Positions 27,543-37,626 of a stretch of 64,000 nt of DNA are shown here, piece after piece (within the stretch, counting starts at the first letter, position 1; every line of letters begins with the position of its first letter). The notes under the pieces were generated by a model that did no database searches, was not told the origin of the DNA, and saw only the letters and a list, made by a program, of their open reading frames with translations. A program made the position numbers and the translations under genes. This DNA comes from Rhizobium sp. BG4 (lineage in GTDB: Bacteria > Pseudomonadota > Alphaproteobacteria > Rhizobiales > Rhizobiaceae), in NCBI RefSeq assembly GCF_016864575.1, contig NZ_CP044125.1:1886501-1950500 (forward strand), in the 5' to 3' direction.

Positions 27543-27707
27543 ATGGCAGACCTGGGTATATCGCATACTCACGCGAACCATTATGGTTCCGTGCCGGCAA
27601 AGAAGCCGCTCTCCATGCGCGGCAAACTGCAGCTGGGCATCAACGCAGCATTGCTGACAGCAGCTTTCGCATTCGTTGCTGCACTCGTATTCGGCCTGAT
27701 CGGCTGA
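27543..27707 (+). CDS. 54-residue single-pass membrane protein
   Basis: Starts MADLGISHTHANHYGSVPAK with a polar, histidine-containing N-terminus, then a basic stretch, then one hydrophobic helix (about residues 33-53, NAALLTAAFAFVAALVFGLI). GGAGG is six bases before the ATG, and a stem-loop follows the stop. These signals make it a convincing gene despite its size. It resembles tail-anchored small membrane proteins; no family recognised. It lies between another small gene and dps. Confidence 0.65.
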   Translation: MADLGISHTHANHYGSVPAKKPLSMRGKLQLGINAALLTAAFAFVAALVFGLIG

Positions 27708-27713
27708 TCTCGT

Positions 27714-27733
27714 GCACCGGCGCTGGCCGGTGC
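27714..27733 (+). terminator. Hairpin terminator of the small membrane-protein gene
   Basis: Stem GCACCGGC/GCCGGTGC with loop GCTG, followed by CTTTCCTT, seven bases past the stop codon. Confidence 0.65.
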
Positions 27734-27905
27734 CTTTCCTTCGGAACAATGTGCCATTCGCGGCATTCTCCAATCACGCATTCAGCGCAAGGAGAATGGG
27801 TGTGAGAGGCGTGTTGCTCTGGCTCATCGGCAATTCCGATCCCAGTCATCATTCTGCTCCACCTGTTCCACGCTGTCTAGCGTTTCCAGTCAGGAGTAGA
27901 GGACG

Positions 27906-28415
27906 ATGGCAAATACCGCCGTACTAAAGCCGAAATCACGCGACGTCTCGGTCAAGACCGGACTGTCCGACAAATATTGTGCCGACATGGCCAAGAGCCT
28001 GTCGGCGATCCTGGCCAATACCTATCATCTGGTCATCAAGAGCCACATCTATCACTGGAATGTCGTCGGCCCGCTGTTCAAGCCTCTGCATGAGCTGACC
28101 GAGGAGCATTACAACACCCTCTTCGAAGCGACCGATATCGTTGCTGAGCGTATCCGCGCGCTCGGCCATCTGGCGCCCGCCCATATCAGCGACGCTGCCA
28201 AGTTTGCTCCGTCGAACCGCGATTTCAGCCAGCTGACGGCCGAAGACATGGTGCTCGATCTGATTGCAGATCACGAAGCGGCCTGCCGCGCCATGCGCGA
28301 GGCCGGAACCTCAGCCGACGAGAACGGCGACCTGGTGACGACGGACATGCTGACGGATCGCCTGACCTTCCACGAGAAAGCCCTCTGGATGCTCAAGGCG
28401 ATCATCGCAAAGTAG
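27906..28415 (+). CDS. dps: Dps-family ferritin-like DNA-protection protein
   Basis: 169 residues, the Dps length. ANTYHLVIKSHIYHWNVVGPLFKPLHELTEEHYN carries the inter-subunit ferroxidase ligands (His47 region, the following Asp/Glu positions), and FEATDIVAERIRALG follows as in all Dps. The N-terminus has lysines (KPKSRDVSVK) that could bind DNA. The 12-mer oxidises and stores iron and shields DNA under starvation and oxidative stress. Monocistronic with a strong terminator. An imperfect EcfG-like GGAAC-N17-ATT sits at 27743-27767, too uncertain to annotate as its promoter. Confidence 0.9.
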   Translation: MANTAVLKPKSRDVSVKTGLSDKYCADMAKSLSAILANTYHLVIKSHIYHWNVVGPLFKPLHELTEEHYNTLFEATDIVAERIRALGHLAPAHISDAAKFAPSNRDFSQLTAEDMVLDLIADHEAACRAMREAGTSADENGDLVTTDMLTDRLTFHEKALWMLKAIIAK

Positions 28416-28450
28416 GCGTGGGCGCGCGTTGCGCCGTACCGCCGCTGCAA

Positions 28451-28484
28451 GGGCGCATGGATCAAAACCATGCGCCTTTTCTTT
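28451..28484 (+). terminator. Terminator of dps
   Basis: Stem GGCGCATGG/CCATGCGCC, loop ATCAAAA, followed by TTTTCTTTT. Rho-independent. Confidence 0.92.
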
Positions 28485-28523
28485 TGCAACTCTTTGATCC
28501 GAAAAGATTTTCGACAGCGCTAC

Positions 28524-28548
28524 GGAACCTTGGTGCTTGCTGGCCGTT
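28524..28548 (+). promoter_or_regulatory. EcfG (RpoE2-type) general-stress promoter
   Basis: GGAAC (28524-28528), 17 bases, GTT (28546-28548), matching the alphaproteobacterial EcfG promoter pattern. It ends 30 bases before the DUF1328 start codon, the right place for transcription initiation. Confidence 0.72.
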
Positions 28549-28578
28549 CCATTTGCAGGCAAACCAAAGGAGATGGGC

Positions 28579-28740
28579 ATGCTTTATTACGCTCTCGTAT
28601 TTCTCGTCGTCGCCCTGATCGCCGGCCTGCTTGGTTTCGGCGGTATTGCAGGCGCTTCGGCCTCCATTGCGCAGGTCTTGTTCTTCCTGTTCCTGGTGCT
28701 TTTCGTCGTGTCGCTGGTCATGCGTCTGGTCAGGCGCTGA
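28579..28740 (+). CDS. DUF1328 (UPF0391) small membrane protein
   Basis: 53 residues with two hydrophobic helices: [22 protein letters not shown] and [21 protein letters not shown], the exact DUF1328 layout (small inner-membrane peptide of 53-60 residues). AAAGGAG is placed six bases before this ATG, so I preferred it to ATG 28573. The family is common in proteobacterial stress regulons, agreeing with the EcfG-type promoter. The molecular role is unknown. Confidence 0.9.
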   Translation: MLYYALVFLVVALIAGLLGFGGIAGASASIAQVLFFLFLVLFVVSLVMRLVRR

Positions 28741-28771
28741 CGGCCGGGATCTCCCCTCCCGATCGTGACAA

Positions 28772-28799
28772 TCCGGTGCCTTCGCGGCGCCGGATTTTT
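28772..28799 (+). terminator. Terminator of the DUF1328 gene
   Basis: Nine-base stem TCCGGTGCC/GGCGCCGGA (one G-U pair), loop TTCGC, then TTTTT. Confidence 0.88.
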
Positions 28800-29071
28800 C
28801 ATGCGATGCGTGCCATTTCTTAGCTCTTGACTTGAATTATCGGGTTGGTGTCCAACTTTCCCGAGATGGCTTTGCGGGAGGGGCAGAGAAAGACGGCCAG
28901 ATCGTGCGAAGCCATGCCTTGAGATAGGGCTTAAACCGTTTCGCATCGAAAAATCGGCCGCAATAACTTCTTTCGACAACACTGCATTGCCGTTCATGCG
29001 GCAGTCATATTTGCCGGTGCAAAAGGCTAGCCAAAATTACCATAACTTCGTTTGGATCCAGAACCGAACCC
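28800..29071 (+). promoter_or_regulatory. ndvB upstream region
   Basis: No coding frame is supported. A possible -35 TTGACT is at 28826-28831, but no good -10 follows. There is no convincing ribosome-binding site in front of ndvB (CCAGAACCGAACCC precedes the ATG). Together with the adjacent terminator this makes a 331-base gene-free gap that must hold the ndvB promoter and a long leader. Confidence 0.4.
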
Positions 29072-32000
29072 ATGTCAATTTCCAATCCGTCTCCGAGCCC
29101 GTCGCGCGATTCCGAAGTGAAGCAGATCGATCATAACGACTCGATCCGTTCGACCTACCTCTCCATCGAAGACATCAAGGCGATGGGCGAAGCAGTCGCC
29201 CGCAGCGGGGCGGATTCGCTTCCTGCCTTCGCGCCTTTCGACTTCTTCGCGCGGCACAAGGAGAACGAGAAGGAGATCCTGCGGGTCTACCGGACGACGG
29301 CCGCGGATGTGGAATCGGGCGAGACCATCACGCCCGCTGCGGAATGGCTGCTGGATAATCACTACATCGTCGAAGAGGCGATCCAGGAAGTCCGCCGCGA
29401 CTTTCCGCGCCGTTTCTACCGCGAACTGCCGACCGTCAATGTCGGCGGCACGCAGGTGCCGCGCACGCTCGTGCTCGCCTGGCTCTATGTCGCCCATACA
29501 CACAGCACGGTCTCGCAGGAAAGCCTGACGGCGCTGGTTGACGGCTTCCAGCAGGTCGAGACGCTGAAGATCGGCGAGCTCTGGGCGGTGCCGTCGCTGG
29601 TGCGCTACGTGCTCGTCGAAAACCTCCGCCGCATCTCGAGCCGCGTCGAGCGCAGCCGGCGCATGCGCCGCCGCGCCAATGAGGCTGCCGACGAGCTCGT
29701 GCGTCTCGCCGATCCGGCCAAGGCTGCCGAATATCTGAAGTCGCTGGAGACGCTGGCCGAGGACAATACGTTCTCGACGCAGTTCCTCTACCGCATGCGT
29801 GATGGCTCGCAATCCTCAAGCCTGGCGATCGCCTGGCTGGACGACCGTCTTGCCTCGCTCGGCCGCGACACCGAAGAAGCGACGATGGCGGAGCATAGCC
29901 GCCTGTCTTCGGGCAACGTGACGATGGGCAACATCATTCGCAGCCTGCGCGAGATCGACGATACCGAATGGTCCGTCTGGGTCGAGCAGGTCAGCCATGT
30001 CGACAAGCTGCTCTGGGACAAGTCGGATTACGGCATTCTCGATTCCGGCTCGCGAAACAAATATCGCAAGCAGATCGAAAAGCTCGCCAAGCGCTCGCCG
30101 CTGACCGAAATGGAAGTGGCGCAGCTGGCTCTCGACATGACGGAGGAGGCCAAGGCTTCCGACGAGCCGCAGCCGCATGAGCCGAATGTCGGCGGATTCC
30201 TGGCCGGCATGCATCGGCCGAAATTCGAGGTGCGGGCCAATTACCGCCCGACGCTCGTCCAGCATTTCGTCCGCACCGTCCGCAAGTTCAACTGGCTGTC
30301 GATCGCCGTGCCCGTGGCGCTGCTGACGATCCTGGCGATGGTCATCGTCGGCAAGTTCATGGCGAATGCCGGCATGAGCCCGGCGGAGATCATCGTTCTC
30401 CTGATCATGTTTTCGCTACCGGCTTCGGAAGGCGCGACGGGTCTTTTCAATACCGTGCTATCCTTCTTCGTGACGCCGTCGCGTCTCGTCGGCTATGAGT
30501 TCAAGGAAGGCATTCCGGAAGACGCGCGCACGCTCGTCGTCGTTCCCTGCCTGATTTCCAATCGCGACAGTGTCGATGAACTCGTCCGCAATCTCGAGGT
30601 CCACTATCTCGCGAACCCGCGCGGTGAGATCTATTATTCGCTGCTCAGCGATTGGCCGGACAGCCAGGTCGAGGAAACCGCCAACGATCTCGAAGTGCTG
30701 GACTATGCCCGCCGCGAGATTGCGAACCTCTCGGCCCGCTACGCCTTCGATGGCAAGACCCGCTTCTACCTGCTGCACCGCCGTCGCCTCTACAATCCGG
30801 CCGAAGGCGCCTGGATGGGCTGGGAGCGCAAGCGCGGCAAGCTGCATGAGCTGAACATGCTGCTGCGCGGCGACAGCGATACGACCTATCTGCCGGGCGC
30901 CAACATCGTTCCTGAAAACGTCCAGTATGTCATGACGCTCGATGCCGACACGCGCCTGATGCGCGATGCGGTCACCAAGCTTGTCGGCAAGCTCTACCAT
31001 CCGATCAACCGTCCGGTTCTGAACCCGAAAACCGGCCGTGTGGAAAGCGGTTACGGCGTTCTGCAGCCGCGCGTCACGCCGTCGCTGACGACGGGCAAGG
31101 ATGCCTCGGTCTTCCAGCGCGTCTTCTCGATCAACCGCGGTCTCGACCCCTATGTCTTCACGGTTTCCGACGTCTATCAGGACCTCGCAGGCGAAGGCAC
31201 GTTTACGGGCAAAGGCCTCTATCACGTCGACGCCTTCGAGGCGTCGCTGAAGGGTCGTATCGACGAGAACTCGGTTCTCAGCCACGACCTTCTCGAAGGC
31301 TCCATGGCGCGCTGCGCGCTCGTCACCGATCTGGAGCTCGTCGAAGACTTCCCGATCCGCTACGAAGTCGAAACCTCGCGCCAGCATCGCTGGGCGCGTG
31401 GCGACTGGCAGCTGCTGCCTTACATGTTCAATCCGAAATACGGCGTCACCGCGCTCGGCCGCTGGAAGATGTTCGACAACCTGCGCCGCTCGCTGACGCC
31501 GATCGCCTGGTTCTTTGCGTCGGTTCTCGGCTGGTATTTCATGGGCCCGCTCGGCGCGCTCGTCTGGCAGATCCTGCTGATCTTCTGCCTGTTTGTTGCG
31601 CCGACCTTGTCGCTCATCAACGGCATCATTCCGCGCACCAGCGATATCGTCGCGCGCGCTCATCTTTACACTGTCTGGTCGGATATCCGGGCTGCCAACG
31701 CGCAAGTGGCGCTGCGTATCGTCTTTATCGCCGATACCGCCTGCATGATGGCCGATGCCATTGGCCGTTCGCTCTACCGCCTGTTCGTCAGCCACAAGCT
31801 GATGCTGCAATGGCGCACCGCCGCCAGCGTTCAGGCTGGCAAGCAGGGCACGATCAGCTCCTATTACAAGGCGATGTGGCATGCTCCGGTTCTGGCCGTG
31901 CTCGCCCTCGCCTTCGCGGCACTTTCGGGCGATAGCGCCTTCCTCGTCGGCATTCCGTTTGCCGTTCTCTGGATCCTCTCGCCGCTCGTTGCCTACTACG

Positions 32001-35000
32001 TGAGCCAGTCGGCAGAGACCGAAGACCGGCTCGAAGTGGCCGAGAAGGACTCGATCGAGCTCCGTAAGATCGCCCGCCGCACCTGGCGCTATTTCGACAC
32101 GTTCACGACGGCCGAGCAGAACCATCTGCCGCCTGACAACGTGCAGGAGACGCCACATGTGATCGTCGCGACCCGTACGTCGCCGACCAATATTGGCGTC
32201 TATCTTCTCTCGGTCGTCTCAGGCCGCCAGTTCGGCTGGTTCTCCTTCGAGGAGACGATTGACCGGCTGGAGAAGACGATCGCCACCATCGACAAGATGG
32301 AGAAGTACCGTGGTCACCTCTACAACTGGTATCACACTGATACACTGCAGACGCTTGGCCCGCGCTACGTCTCGGCCGTCGACAGCGGTAACCTTGCCGG
32401 TCACCTGATTGCCGTCTCATCCGCCTGCCGCAACTGGGCGGAAGCGCCGTCGGCACATATGCAGGGCAATCTCGATGGCGTCGGCGATACCGCCGGCATT
32501 CTCGGCGAAGTGCTGGCCGATTTGCCTGACGATCGCAAGACCGTGCGTCCGCTGCGCCGCCGTCTGGAAGAGCGCATCATCGGCTTCCAGAACGCCCTTG
32601 CCGCCGTCAAACGCGAGCATGAGTTCGCCTCGATCCGCGTCATCAACCTTGCGGTTCTCGCACGCGATATCCAGAAGCTCGCCGCCAACCTCGACCACGA
32701 AGTCAAGTCGTCGCTCAGCGGCGAACTGACCCGCTGGGCCGAGCAGCTGGTGAAGGTCTGCGAAGCGCATATTTCCGACAGCACCTACGATCTGTCGAAT
32801 ATCGATCCGCTGCGTCCGCGCCTGATCGCTCTCCGCGACAAGGCCCGTGACCTGGCCTTCTCGATGGACTTCTCGTTCCTGTTCCGTCCGGAGCGGCGTC
32901 TTCTGTCGATCGGCTACCGCGTCGAAAGCGGCGAGCTCGACCAGGCCTGCTACGACCTTCTGGCGTCGGAATGCCGCCTGACTTCGCTCTTCGGTATCGC
33001 CAAGGGCGACCTGCCGACGGAGCACTGGTACCGCCTGGGACGTCAGGTCGTTCCCGTGGGTTCGCGCGGCGCGCTGGTCTCCTGGTCCGGCTCGATGTTC
33101 GAATACCTGATGCCGCCGCTCGTCATGCAGGAGCGCGGTGGTGGTATTCTCAACCAGACCAACAATCTCGTGATCGTCGAGCAGATGAATTACGGCCGCA
33201 AGCTGGGCGTTCCGTGGGGTATCTCGGAAGCGGCCTTCAATGCCCGCGACCATAACATGAACTACCAGTACACCAACTTCGGTGTGCCGACGCTCGGCCT
33301 GAAGCGTGGTCTCGGCCACAACGCCGTCATCGCGCCCTACGCATCGATCCTTGCCAGCCAGTACGATCCGAAGGCAGCCCTCGAAAACCTTGAGCGCCTG
33401 CGCGGTCTCGGCGCGCTCGGCAAGTACGGCTTCCATGACGCTGTCGACTTCACGCCGACCCGCGTTCCGGAAGGCAAGAAATGCGCGGTGGTCTATAACT
33501 ACTATGCCCACCACCATGGCATGTCGATTGCGGCTGTCGCCAACGTCGCCTTCAACGGCCACCTGCGCGAGCTCTTCCATTCCGATCCGGTGATCGAAGC
33601 CGCCGAACTGCTGCTGCAGGAAAAGGCGCCGCGCGACATCCCGGTGATGAGCGGCAAGCACGAGTCGGATACGCCTGCCAGCATCCAGGACGACCTGCTG
33701 CGTCCGGAACTGCGCAAAATCGCCGACCCGCTGTCGCGCGACCGCGAGCTCGTGTTCCTGTCGAACGGCCATTATTCGATGATGCTGACGGCGACCGGCG
33801 CCGGCTATGCCCGCTGGAACGGCCAGTCCGTGACCCGCTGGAAGCCCGATCCGACCGAAGACCGCTGGGGCAGCTTCATCTTCCTGCGCGACACCGCCAC
33901 CAACGAATGGTGGTCGGCGACCGCGGAGCCGAAGAGCGTCGAAGGCGAAAAGGTCAATGTGCTCTTTGCCGATGAAAAGGCGGAGTTCACCAAGATCGTC
34001 GGCGATCTGACGAGCGAAGTCGAATGCATCGTCGCCACCGAGCATGATGCCGAAGGCCGCCGCCTGACGCTGCTCAACATGGGCACCGAAGACCGGTTCA
34101 TCGAGGTCACCTCCTATATGGAGCCGGTGATCACCACCGATGATACGGACAATGCTCACCCGGCCTTTGCCCGCATGTTCGTCAAGACCGACTTCGGCAA
34201 GCGCGGTGACGTCATCCGCGCCGAGCGCAACAAGCGCGACCCGAATGAAGCGAACATGAGCATCGCGCATCTGATCGTCGACAGCGCCGGTCCGCAGCGC
34301 CAGACCGAGTTCGAAACCGATCGTCGCAAGTTCCTCGGCCGTGGCCGCAGCCTTGCCGATGCGGCTGCATTCGATCCGGGCGCGACGCTGTCCGGCAGCG
34401 AAGGCTTCACGCTCGATCCGATCCTGTCGCTGCGCCGCACGGTTCGCGTGCCGGCCGGCAAGAAGGTTATCGTGATCTTCTGGACCATCGCTGCGCCGAG
34501 CCGCGACGACGTGGACAAGGCCGTCGAGCGCTATCGTCACGCCGATGCCTTCCAGCACGAGCTGGTGCAGGCATGGACGCGCACGCAGGTGCAGATGCGC
34601 CATGTCGGCGTCACCTCGCAGCAGGCTGCCGCCTTCCAGCATCTCGGCCGTCATCTCGTCTATCCGGATATGGATATGCGCTCCGACGCCTCGGTTCAGG
34701 CCGGCATGGCATCGCAGTCGTCGCTCTGGCCGCTGGCGATTTCGGGCGACTTCCCGATCTTCATGCTGCGCATCAACGACGACATGGATCTCGATATCGT
34801 TCGCGAAGCGCTGCTGGCGCAGGAATATCTGCGCTCGCGTGGCGTCACCGCCGATCTCGTGATCATGAATGAGCGCGCCTCCTCCTATGCCCAGGATATG
34901 CAGCACGCTGTCGACCAGATGTGCGAAAACGTCCGCCGCATGGGCCAGGCCGATGGTCTGCGCCAGCATATCTTTGCCGTGCGCAAGGACCTGATGGAGG

Positions 35001-37594
35001 AAACGACCTATCACGCGCTGATGGCCGCTGCCCGCGTCACCTTCCATGCGAAGAACGGCAAGGTACTTGATCAGATCAACCGCGCCATCGCGCTCCGCTC
35101 GCCCTCCAAGGAAGAGCAGGAAGAGATGCAGAAGGCTGCCGAGCGCAGCAAGATGACGGCAACGAAGCGTATCGCGCCGGTCATCAAGCCGCGCCCCCTG
35201 CCTGCCGAAATCGAAGAGCAGGGCGATCTGGACTTCTGGAACGGCTTTGGCGGCTTTGCCCGCGACGGCCGCGAGTATGTCGTTCGCCTCGCCGGCGGCA
35301 CGGCAACGCCGCAGCCGTGGATCAACGTGATCTCGAACGACAAGTTCGGCTTCCACGTTTCGGCCGAAGGCGCCGGCTTCACATGGTCGGTCAACTCGCG
35401 CGACTATCAGCTGACCAGCTGGTCGAACGATGCCGTCGTCAACCGTTCGGGCGAAGCGATCTATGTCGCCGATCTCGACAACAATGACATCCTGACGCCC
35501 TATGCCGGTCTGTCGCAGCGCGCCGATGCGCGTTTCGAAACCCGCCACGGTCTCGGCTACTCGGTCTTCTCCAGCGAGCAGAACGATATCGCCATGGAGG
35601 TCACCCAGACCGTCCATCGCGAAAAGCCGGTCAAGATGCAGCGCGTTCGCCTGCGCAACAACGGCGCCGGCGCCCGCAAGCTCAGGCTCTACGGCTATGT
35701 AGAGTGGGTACTCGGCAACAATCCGCAGCGCACCGTTCCCTTCATCCTGTCCTCGGCGGATGAGGAAACCGGAACGCTGTTTGCCGGCAACCAATACAGC
35801 ATCGATTTCTCGAACAGGGTGGCCTTCTTCGGCGCCAGCGAGAAGCCTTCGAGCTTCGGCACCAGCCGCCGCGAGTTCATCGGCAAGGCCGGTACGATCC
35901 AGGCGCCGCAGGCGCTGAAGCCCTCCGTTCCACTCTCCGGCTCGAACGAGCTCGATGGTGATCCGGCCGCTGTGCTGGCAATCGACATCACGCTGGCACC
36001 GGGTGAAGCACGCGACGTCACCTTCTTCATGGGCGATACCGCGTCCAGGGATGAAGCGGCAGCGCTTGCGAAGGAAATCCGGTCGGCCAGCATCGAGGAT
36101 GCCGTTCAGGCAAACCGCGACTTCTGGCAGGGCTTTACCGGCAAGGTGCAGATTACGACTCCCGATCAGGGTATGAACAATCTCATCAATGCCTGGCTGC
36201 CCTATCAGAGCCTCGGCTGCCGTATCATGGCGCGTTCGGCCTTCTATCAGGCAAGTGGTGCCTTCGGCTTCCGCGACCAGCTGCAGGATACCCTGGCATT
36301 CGTGCTGCAAGAGCCTTCGCTGGCCCGTAACCAGATCGTCAACGCCGCCTCGCGGCAGTTCCGTGAAGGTGACGTCCAGCATTGGTGGCTGCCGGGAACG
36401 GGGGCGGGCGTCCGCACGCTGATCTCGGATGATGTCGTCTGGCTTGCTTACGGTATCCACCACTATTGCAGCGTCACCGGCGACAAGACCGTGCTCGACG
36501 AGCAGCTGCCGTTCCTTGAAGGACCGGCGCTGCTCGAAGGACAGCATGACTCATTCTACAAGCCCGAGATTTCCGAGGACAAGGCGAGCATCTACGAGCA
36601 TGCCGCTCTCGCCCTCGACCTAGCAATCAAGCGGACCGGCTCGAACGGCATGCCGCTGATCCTCGGCGGCGACTGGAACGACGGCATGAACCGCGTCGGC
36701 ATCCATGGACAGGGCACGAGCGTCTGGCTCGGCTGGTTCCTCGCCGGTGCGCTTCGCTCCTTCACGCCTTATGCCGAAGAACGCGGCGACAAGGCGCGCG
36801 TTGAACGCTGGACCAAGCATCTCGGCGAACTCAAGACGGCTCTCGAAAGCGCTGGCTGGGATGGCGGCTACTATCGCCGCGGCACGTTCGACGACGGCAG
36901 CCTGCTGGGCTCGAAGGAAAGCCTGGAATGCCAGATCGATTCGATCGCGCAGTCCTGGAGTGTGCTCTCGGGCGAAGGCAATCCTGATCATGCTAAGACG
37001 GCGATGGATGCGGTTCTGAGCCGTCTCGTCGATCGCGACACGCGCATCATCCGGCTGTTCACTCCGCCTTTCGCGACCTCGGCCAAGGATCCGGGCTATA
37101 TCAAGGCCTATCCTCCGGGCGTTCGCGAGAACGGAGGCCAGTACACGCATGCTGCGACCTGGGTGGTCATGGCGCTGGCGGAGATGAACCGCGGCGACGA
37201 TGCGCTCGCCTGCTTCGATCTGCTCAACCCGATCACGCATTCGCGCGACAAGAGTTCTGCCGAGCACTATCGCGTCGAGCCCTATACGATCGCGGCTGAC
37301 GTCTATGGCGAAGGCGCTCTCAAGGGACGCGGCGGCTGGACCTGGTATACGGGATCGGCTGGCTGGCTCTATCGCGCCGCCGTCGAAGGCATCCTCGGAA
37401 TCCGGCTGAAGGACGGGCGCCTGTTCGTTCGTCCGGCGCTCCCGAGCAGCTGGGATGGCTTCTCTGCAGAGGTCGAACATTCCGGTGTGAAATACCGCAT
37501 TTCGGTCTCAAAATCGTCCCAACCCGGCGGCTACAGTCTGGCCATCAACGGCAACGACATCGCCAATCCCTCTGAGGGATATCCGGTCGGATAG
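29072..37594 (+). CDS. ndvB: Cyclic beta-1,2-glucan synthase NdvB (ChvB)
   Basis: 2840 residues, the normal size. The inner-membrane enzyme primes itself and extends, length-controls and cyclises beta-1,2-glucan from UDP-glucose; the product matters for low-osmolarity adaptation, motility and nodule invasion. The N-terminal third contains membrane segments around 400-470 and 810-900 flanking a GT84 glycosyltransferase domain with TLDADTR (Asp624, Asp626) and the QxxRW-type QHRWARGDW (Gln771-Trp775). A central glycoamylase-like part (YNYYAHHHGMS) follows. The C-terminal GH94 phosphorylase module, which sets ring length, has GGDWNDGMNRVG (Asp2534, Asp2537). No frameshift. The modifying gene opgC follows; exporter ndvA is 2 kb further on, on the other strand. 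Confidence 0.97.
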   Translation: MSISNPSPSPSRDSEVKQIDHNDSIRSTYLSIEDIKAMGEAVARSGADSLPAFAPFDFFARHKENEKEILRVYRTTAADVESGETITPAAEWLLDNHYIVEEAIQEVRRDFPRRFYRELPTVNVGGTQVPRTLVLAWLYVAHTHSTVSQESLTALVDGFQQVETLKIGELWAVPSLVRYVLVENLRRISSRVERSRRMRRRANEAADELVRLADPAKAAEYLKSLETLAEDNTFSTQFLYRMRDGSQSSSLAIAWLDDRLASLGRDTEEATMAEHSRLSSGNVTMGNIIRSLREIDDTEWSVWVEQVSHVDKLLWDKSDYGILDSGSRNKYRKQIEKLAKRSPLTEMEVAQLALDMTEEAKASDEPQPHEPNVGGFLAGMHRPKFEVRANYRPTLVQHFVRTVRKFNWLSIAVPVALLTILAMVIVGKFMANAGMSPAEIIVLLIMFSLPASEGATGLFNTVLSFFVTPSRLVGYEFKEGIPEDARTLVVVPCLISNRDSVDELVRNLEVHYLANPRGEIYYSLLSDWPDSQVEETANDLEVLDYARREIANLSARYAFDGKTRFYLLHRRRLYNPAEGAWMGWERKRGKLHELNMLLRGDSDTTYLPGANIVPENVQYVMTLDADTRLMRDAVTKLVGKLYHPINRPVLNPKTGRVESGYGVLQPRVTPSLTTGKDASVFQRVFSINRGLDPYVFTVSDVYQDLAGEGTFTGKGLYHVDAFEASLKGRIDENSVLSHDLLEGSMARCALVTDLELVEDFPIRYEVETSRQHRWARGDWQLLPYMFNPKYGVTALGRWKMFDNLRRSLTPIAWFFASVLGWYFMGPLGALVWQILLIFCLFVAPTLSLINGIIPRTSDIVARAHLYTVWSDIRAANAQVALRIVFIADTACMMADAIGRSLYRLFVSHKLMLQWRTAASVQAGKQGTISSYYKAMWHAPVLAVLALAFAALSGDSAFLVGIPFAVLWILSPLVAYYVSQSAETEDRLEVAEKDSIELRKIARRTWRYFDTFTTAEQNHLPPDNVQETPHVIVATRTSPTNIGVYLLSVVSGRQFGWFSFEETIDRLEKTIATIDKMEKYRGHLYNWYHTDTLQTLGPRYVSAVDSGNLAGHLIAVSSACRNWAEAPSAHMQGNLDGVGDTAGILGEVLADLPDDRKTVRPLRRRLEERIIGFQNALAAVKREHEFASIRVINLAVLARDIQKLAANLDHEVKSSLSGELTRWAEQLVKVCEAHISDSTYDLSNIDPLRPRLIALRDKARDLAFSMDFSFLFRPERRLLSIGYRVESGELDQACYDLLASECRLTSLFGIAKGDLPTEHWYRLGRQVVPVGSRGALVSWSGSMFEYLMPPLVMQERGGGILNQTNNLVIVEQMNYGRKLGVPWGISEAAFNARDHNMNYQYTNFGVPTLGLKRGLGHNAVIAPYASILASQYDPKAALENLERLRGLGALGKYGFHDAVDFTPTRVPEGKKCAVVYNYYAHHHGMSIAAVANVAFNGHLRELFHSDPVIEAAELLLQEKAPRDIPVMSGKHESDTPASIQDDLLRPELRKIADPLSRDRELVFLSNGHYSMMLTATGAGYARWNGQSVTRWKPDPTEDRWGSFIFLRDTATNEWWSATAEPKSVEGEKVNVLFADEKAEFTKIVGDLTSEVECIVATEHDAEGRRLTLLNMGTEDRFIEVTSYMEPVITTDDTDNAHPAFARMFVKTDFGKRGDVIRAERNKRDPNEANMSIAHLIVDSAGPQRQTEFETDRRKFLGRGRSLADAAAFDPGATLSGSEGFTLDPILSLRRTVRVPAGKKVIVIFWTIAAPSRDDVDKAVERYRHADAFQHELVQAWTRTQVQMRHVGVTSQQAAAFQHLGRHLVYPDMDMRSDASVQAGMASQSSLWPLAISGDFPIFMLRINDDMDLDIVREALLAQEYLRSRGVTADLVIMNERASSYAQDMQHAVDQMCENVRRMGQADGLRQHIFAVRKDLMEETTYHALMAAARVTFHAKNGKVLDQINRAIALRSPSKEEQEEMQKAAERSKMTATKRIAPVIKPRPLPAEIEEQGDLDFWNGFGGFARDGREYVVRLAGGTATPQPWINVISNDKFGFHVSAEGAGFTWSVNSRDYQLTSWSNDAVVNRSGEAIYVADLDNNDILTPYAGLSQRADARFETRHGLGYSVFSSEQNDIAMEVTQTVHREKPVKMQRVRLRNNGAGARKLRLYGYVEWVLGNNPQRTVPFILSSADEETGTLFAGNQYSIDFSNRVAFFGASEKPSSFGTSRREFIGKAGTIQAPQALKPSVPLSGSNELDGDPAAVLAIDITLAPGEARDVTFFMGDTASRDEAAALAKEIRSASIEDAVQANRDFWQGFTGKVQITTPDQGMNNLINAWLPYQSLGCRIMARSAFYQASGAFGFRDQLQDTLAFVLQEPSLARNQIVNAASRQFREGDVQHWWLPGTGAGVRTLISDDVVWLAYGIHHYCSVTGDKTVLDEQLPFLEGPALLEGQHDSFYKPEISEDKASIYEHAALALDLAIKRTGSNGMPLILGGDWNDGMNRVGIHGQGTSVWLGWFLAGALRSFTPYAEERGDKARVERWTKHLGELKTALESAGWDGGYYRRGTFDDGSLLGSKESLECQIDSIAQSWSVLSGEGNPDHAKTAMDAVLSRLVDRDTRIIRLFTPPFATSAKDPGYIKAYPPGVRENGGQYTHAATWVVMALAEMNRGDDALACFDLLNPITHSRDKSSAEHYRVEPYTIAADVYGEGALKGRGGWTWYTGSAGWLYRAAVEGILGIRLKDGRLFVRPALPSSWDGFSAEVEHSGVKYRISVSKSSQPGGYSLAINGNDIANPSEGYPVG

Positions 37595-37626
37595 CAGCAT
37601 TCTTCAAGCTCACACTCCGGCGATTC

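Noticed and set aside
27743..27767. EcfG promoter for dps (GGAAC-N17-ATT)
   Set aside because: The -10 part lacks the GTT and it is about 140 bases from the start codon; too weak to list.
32417..36547. Very long open frame antisense to ndvB (over 1300 codons)
   Set aside because: It follows codon-phase bias of the GC-rich ndvB gene, has no recognisable domains and no ribosome-binding site, while ndvB is unmistakable.
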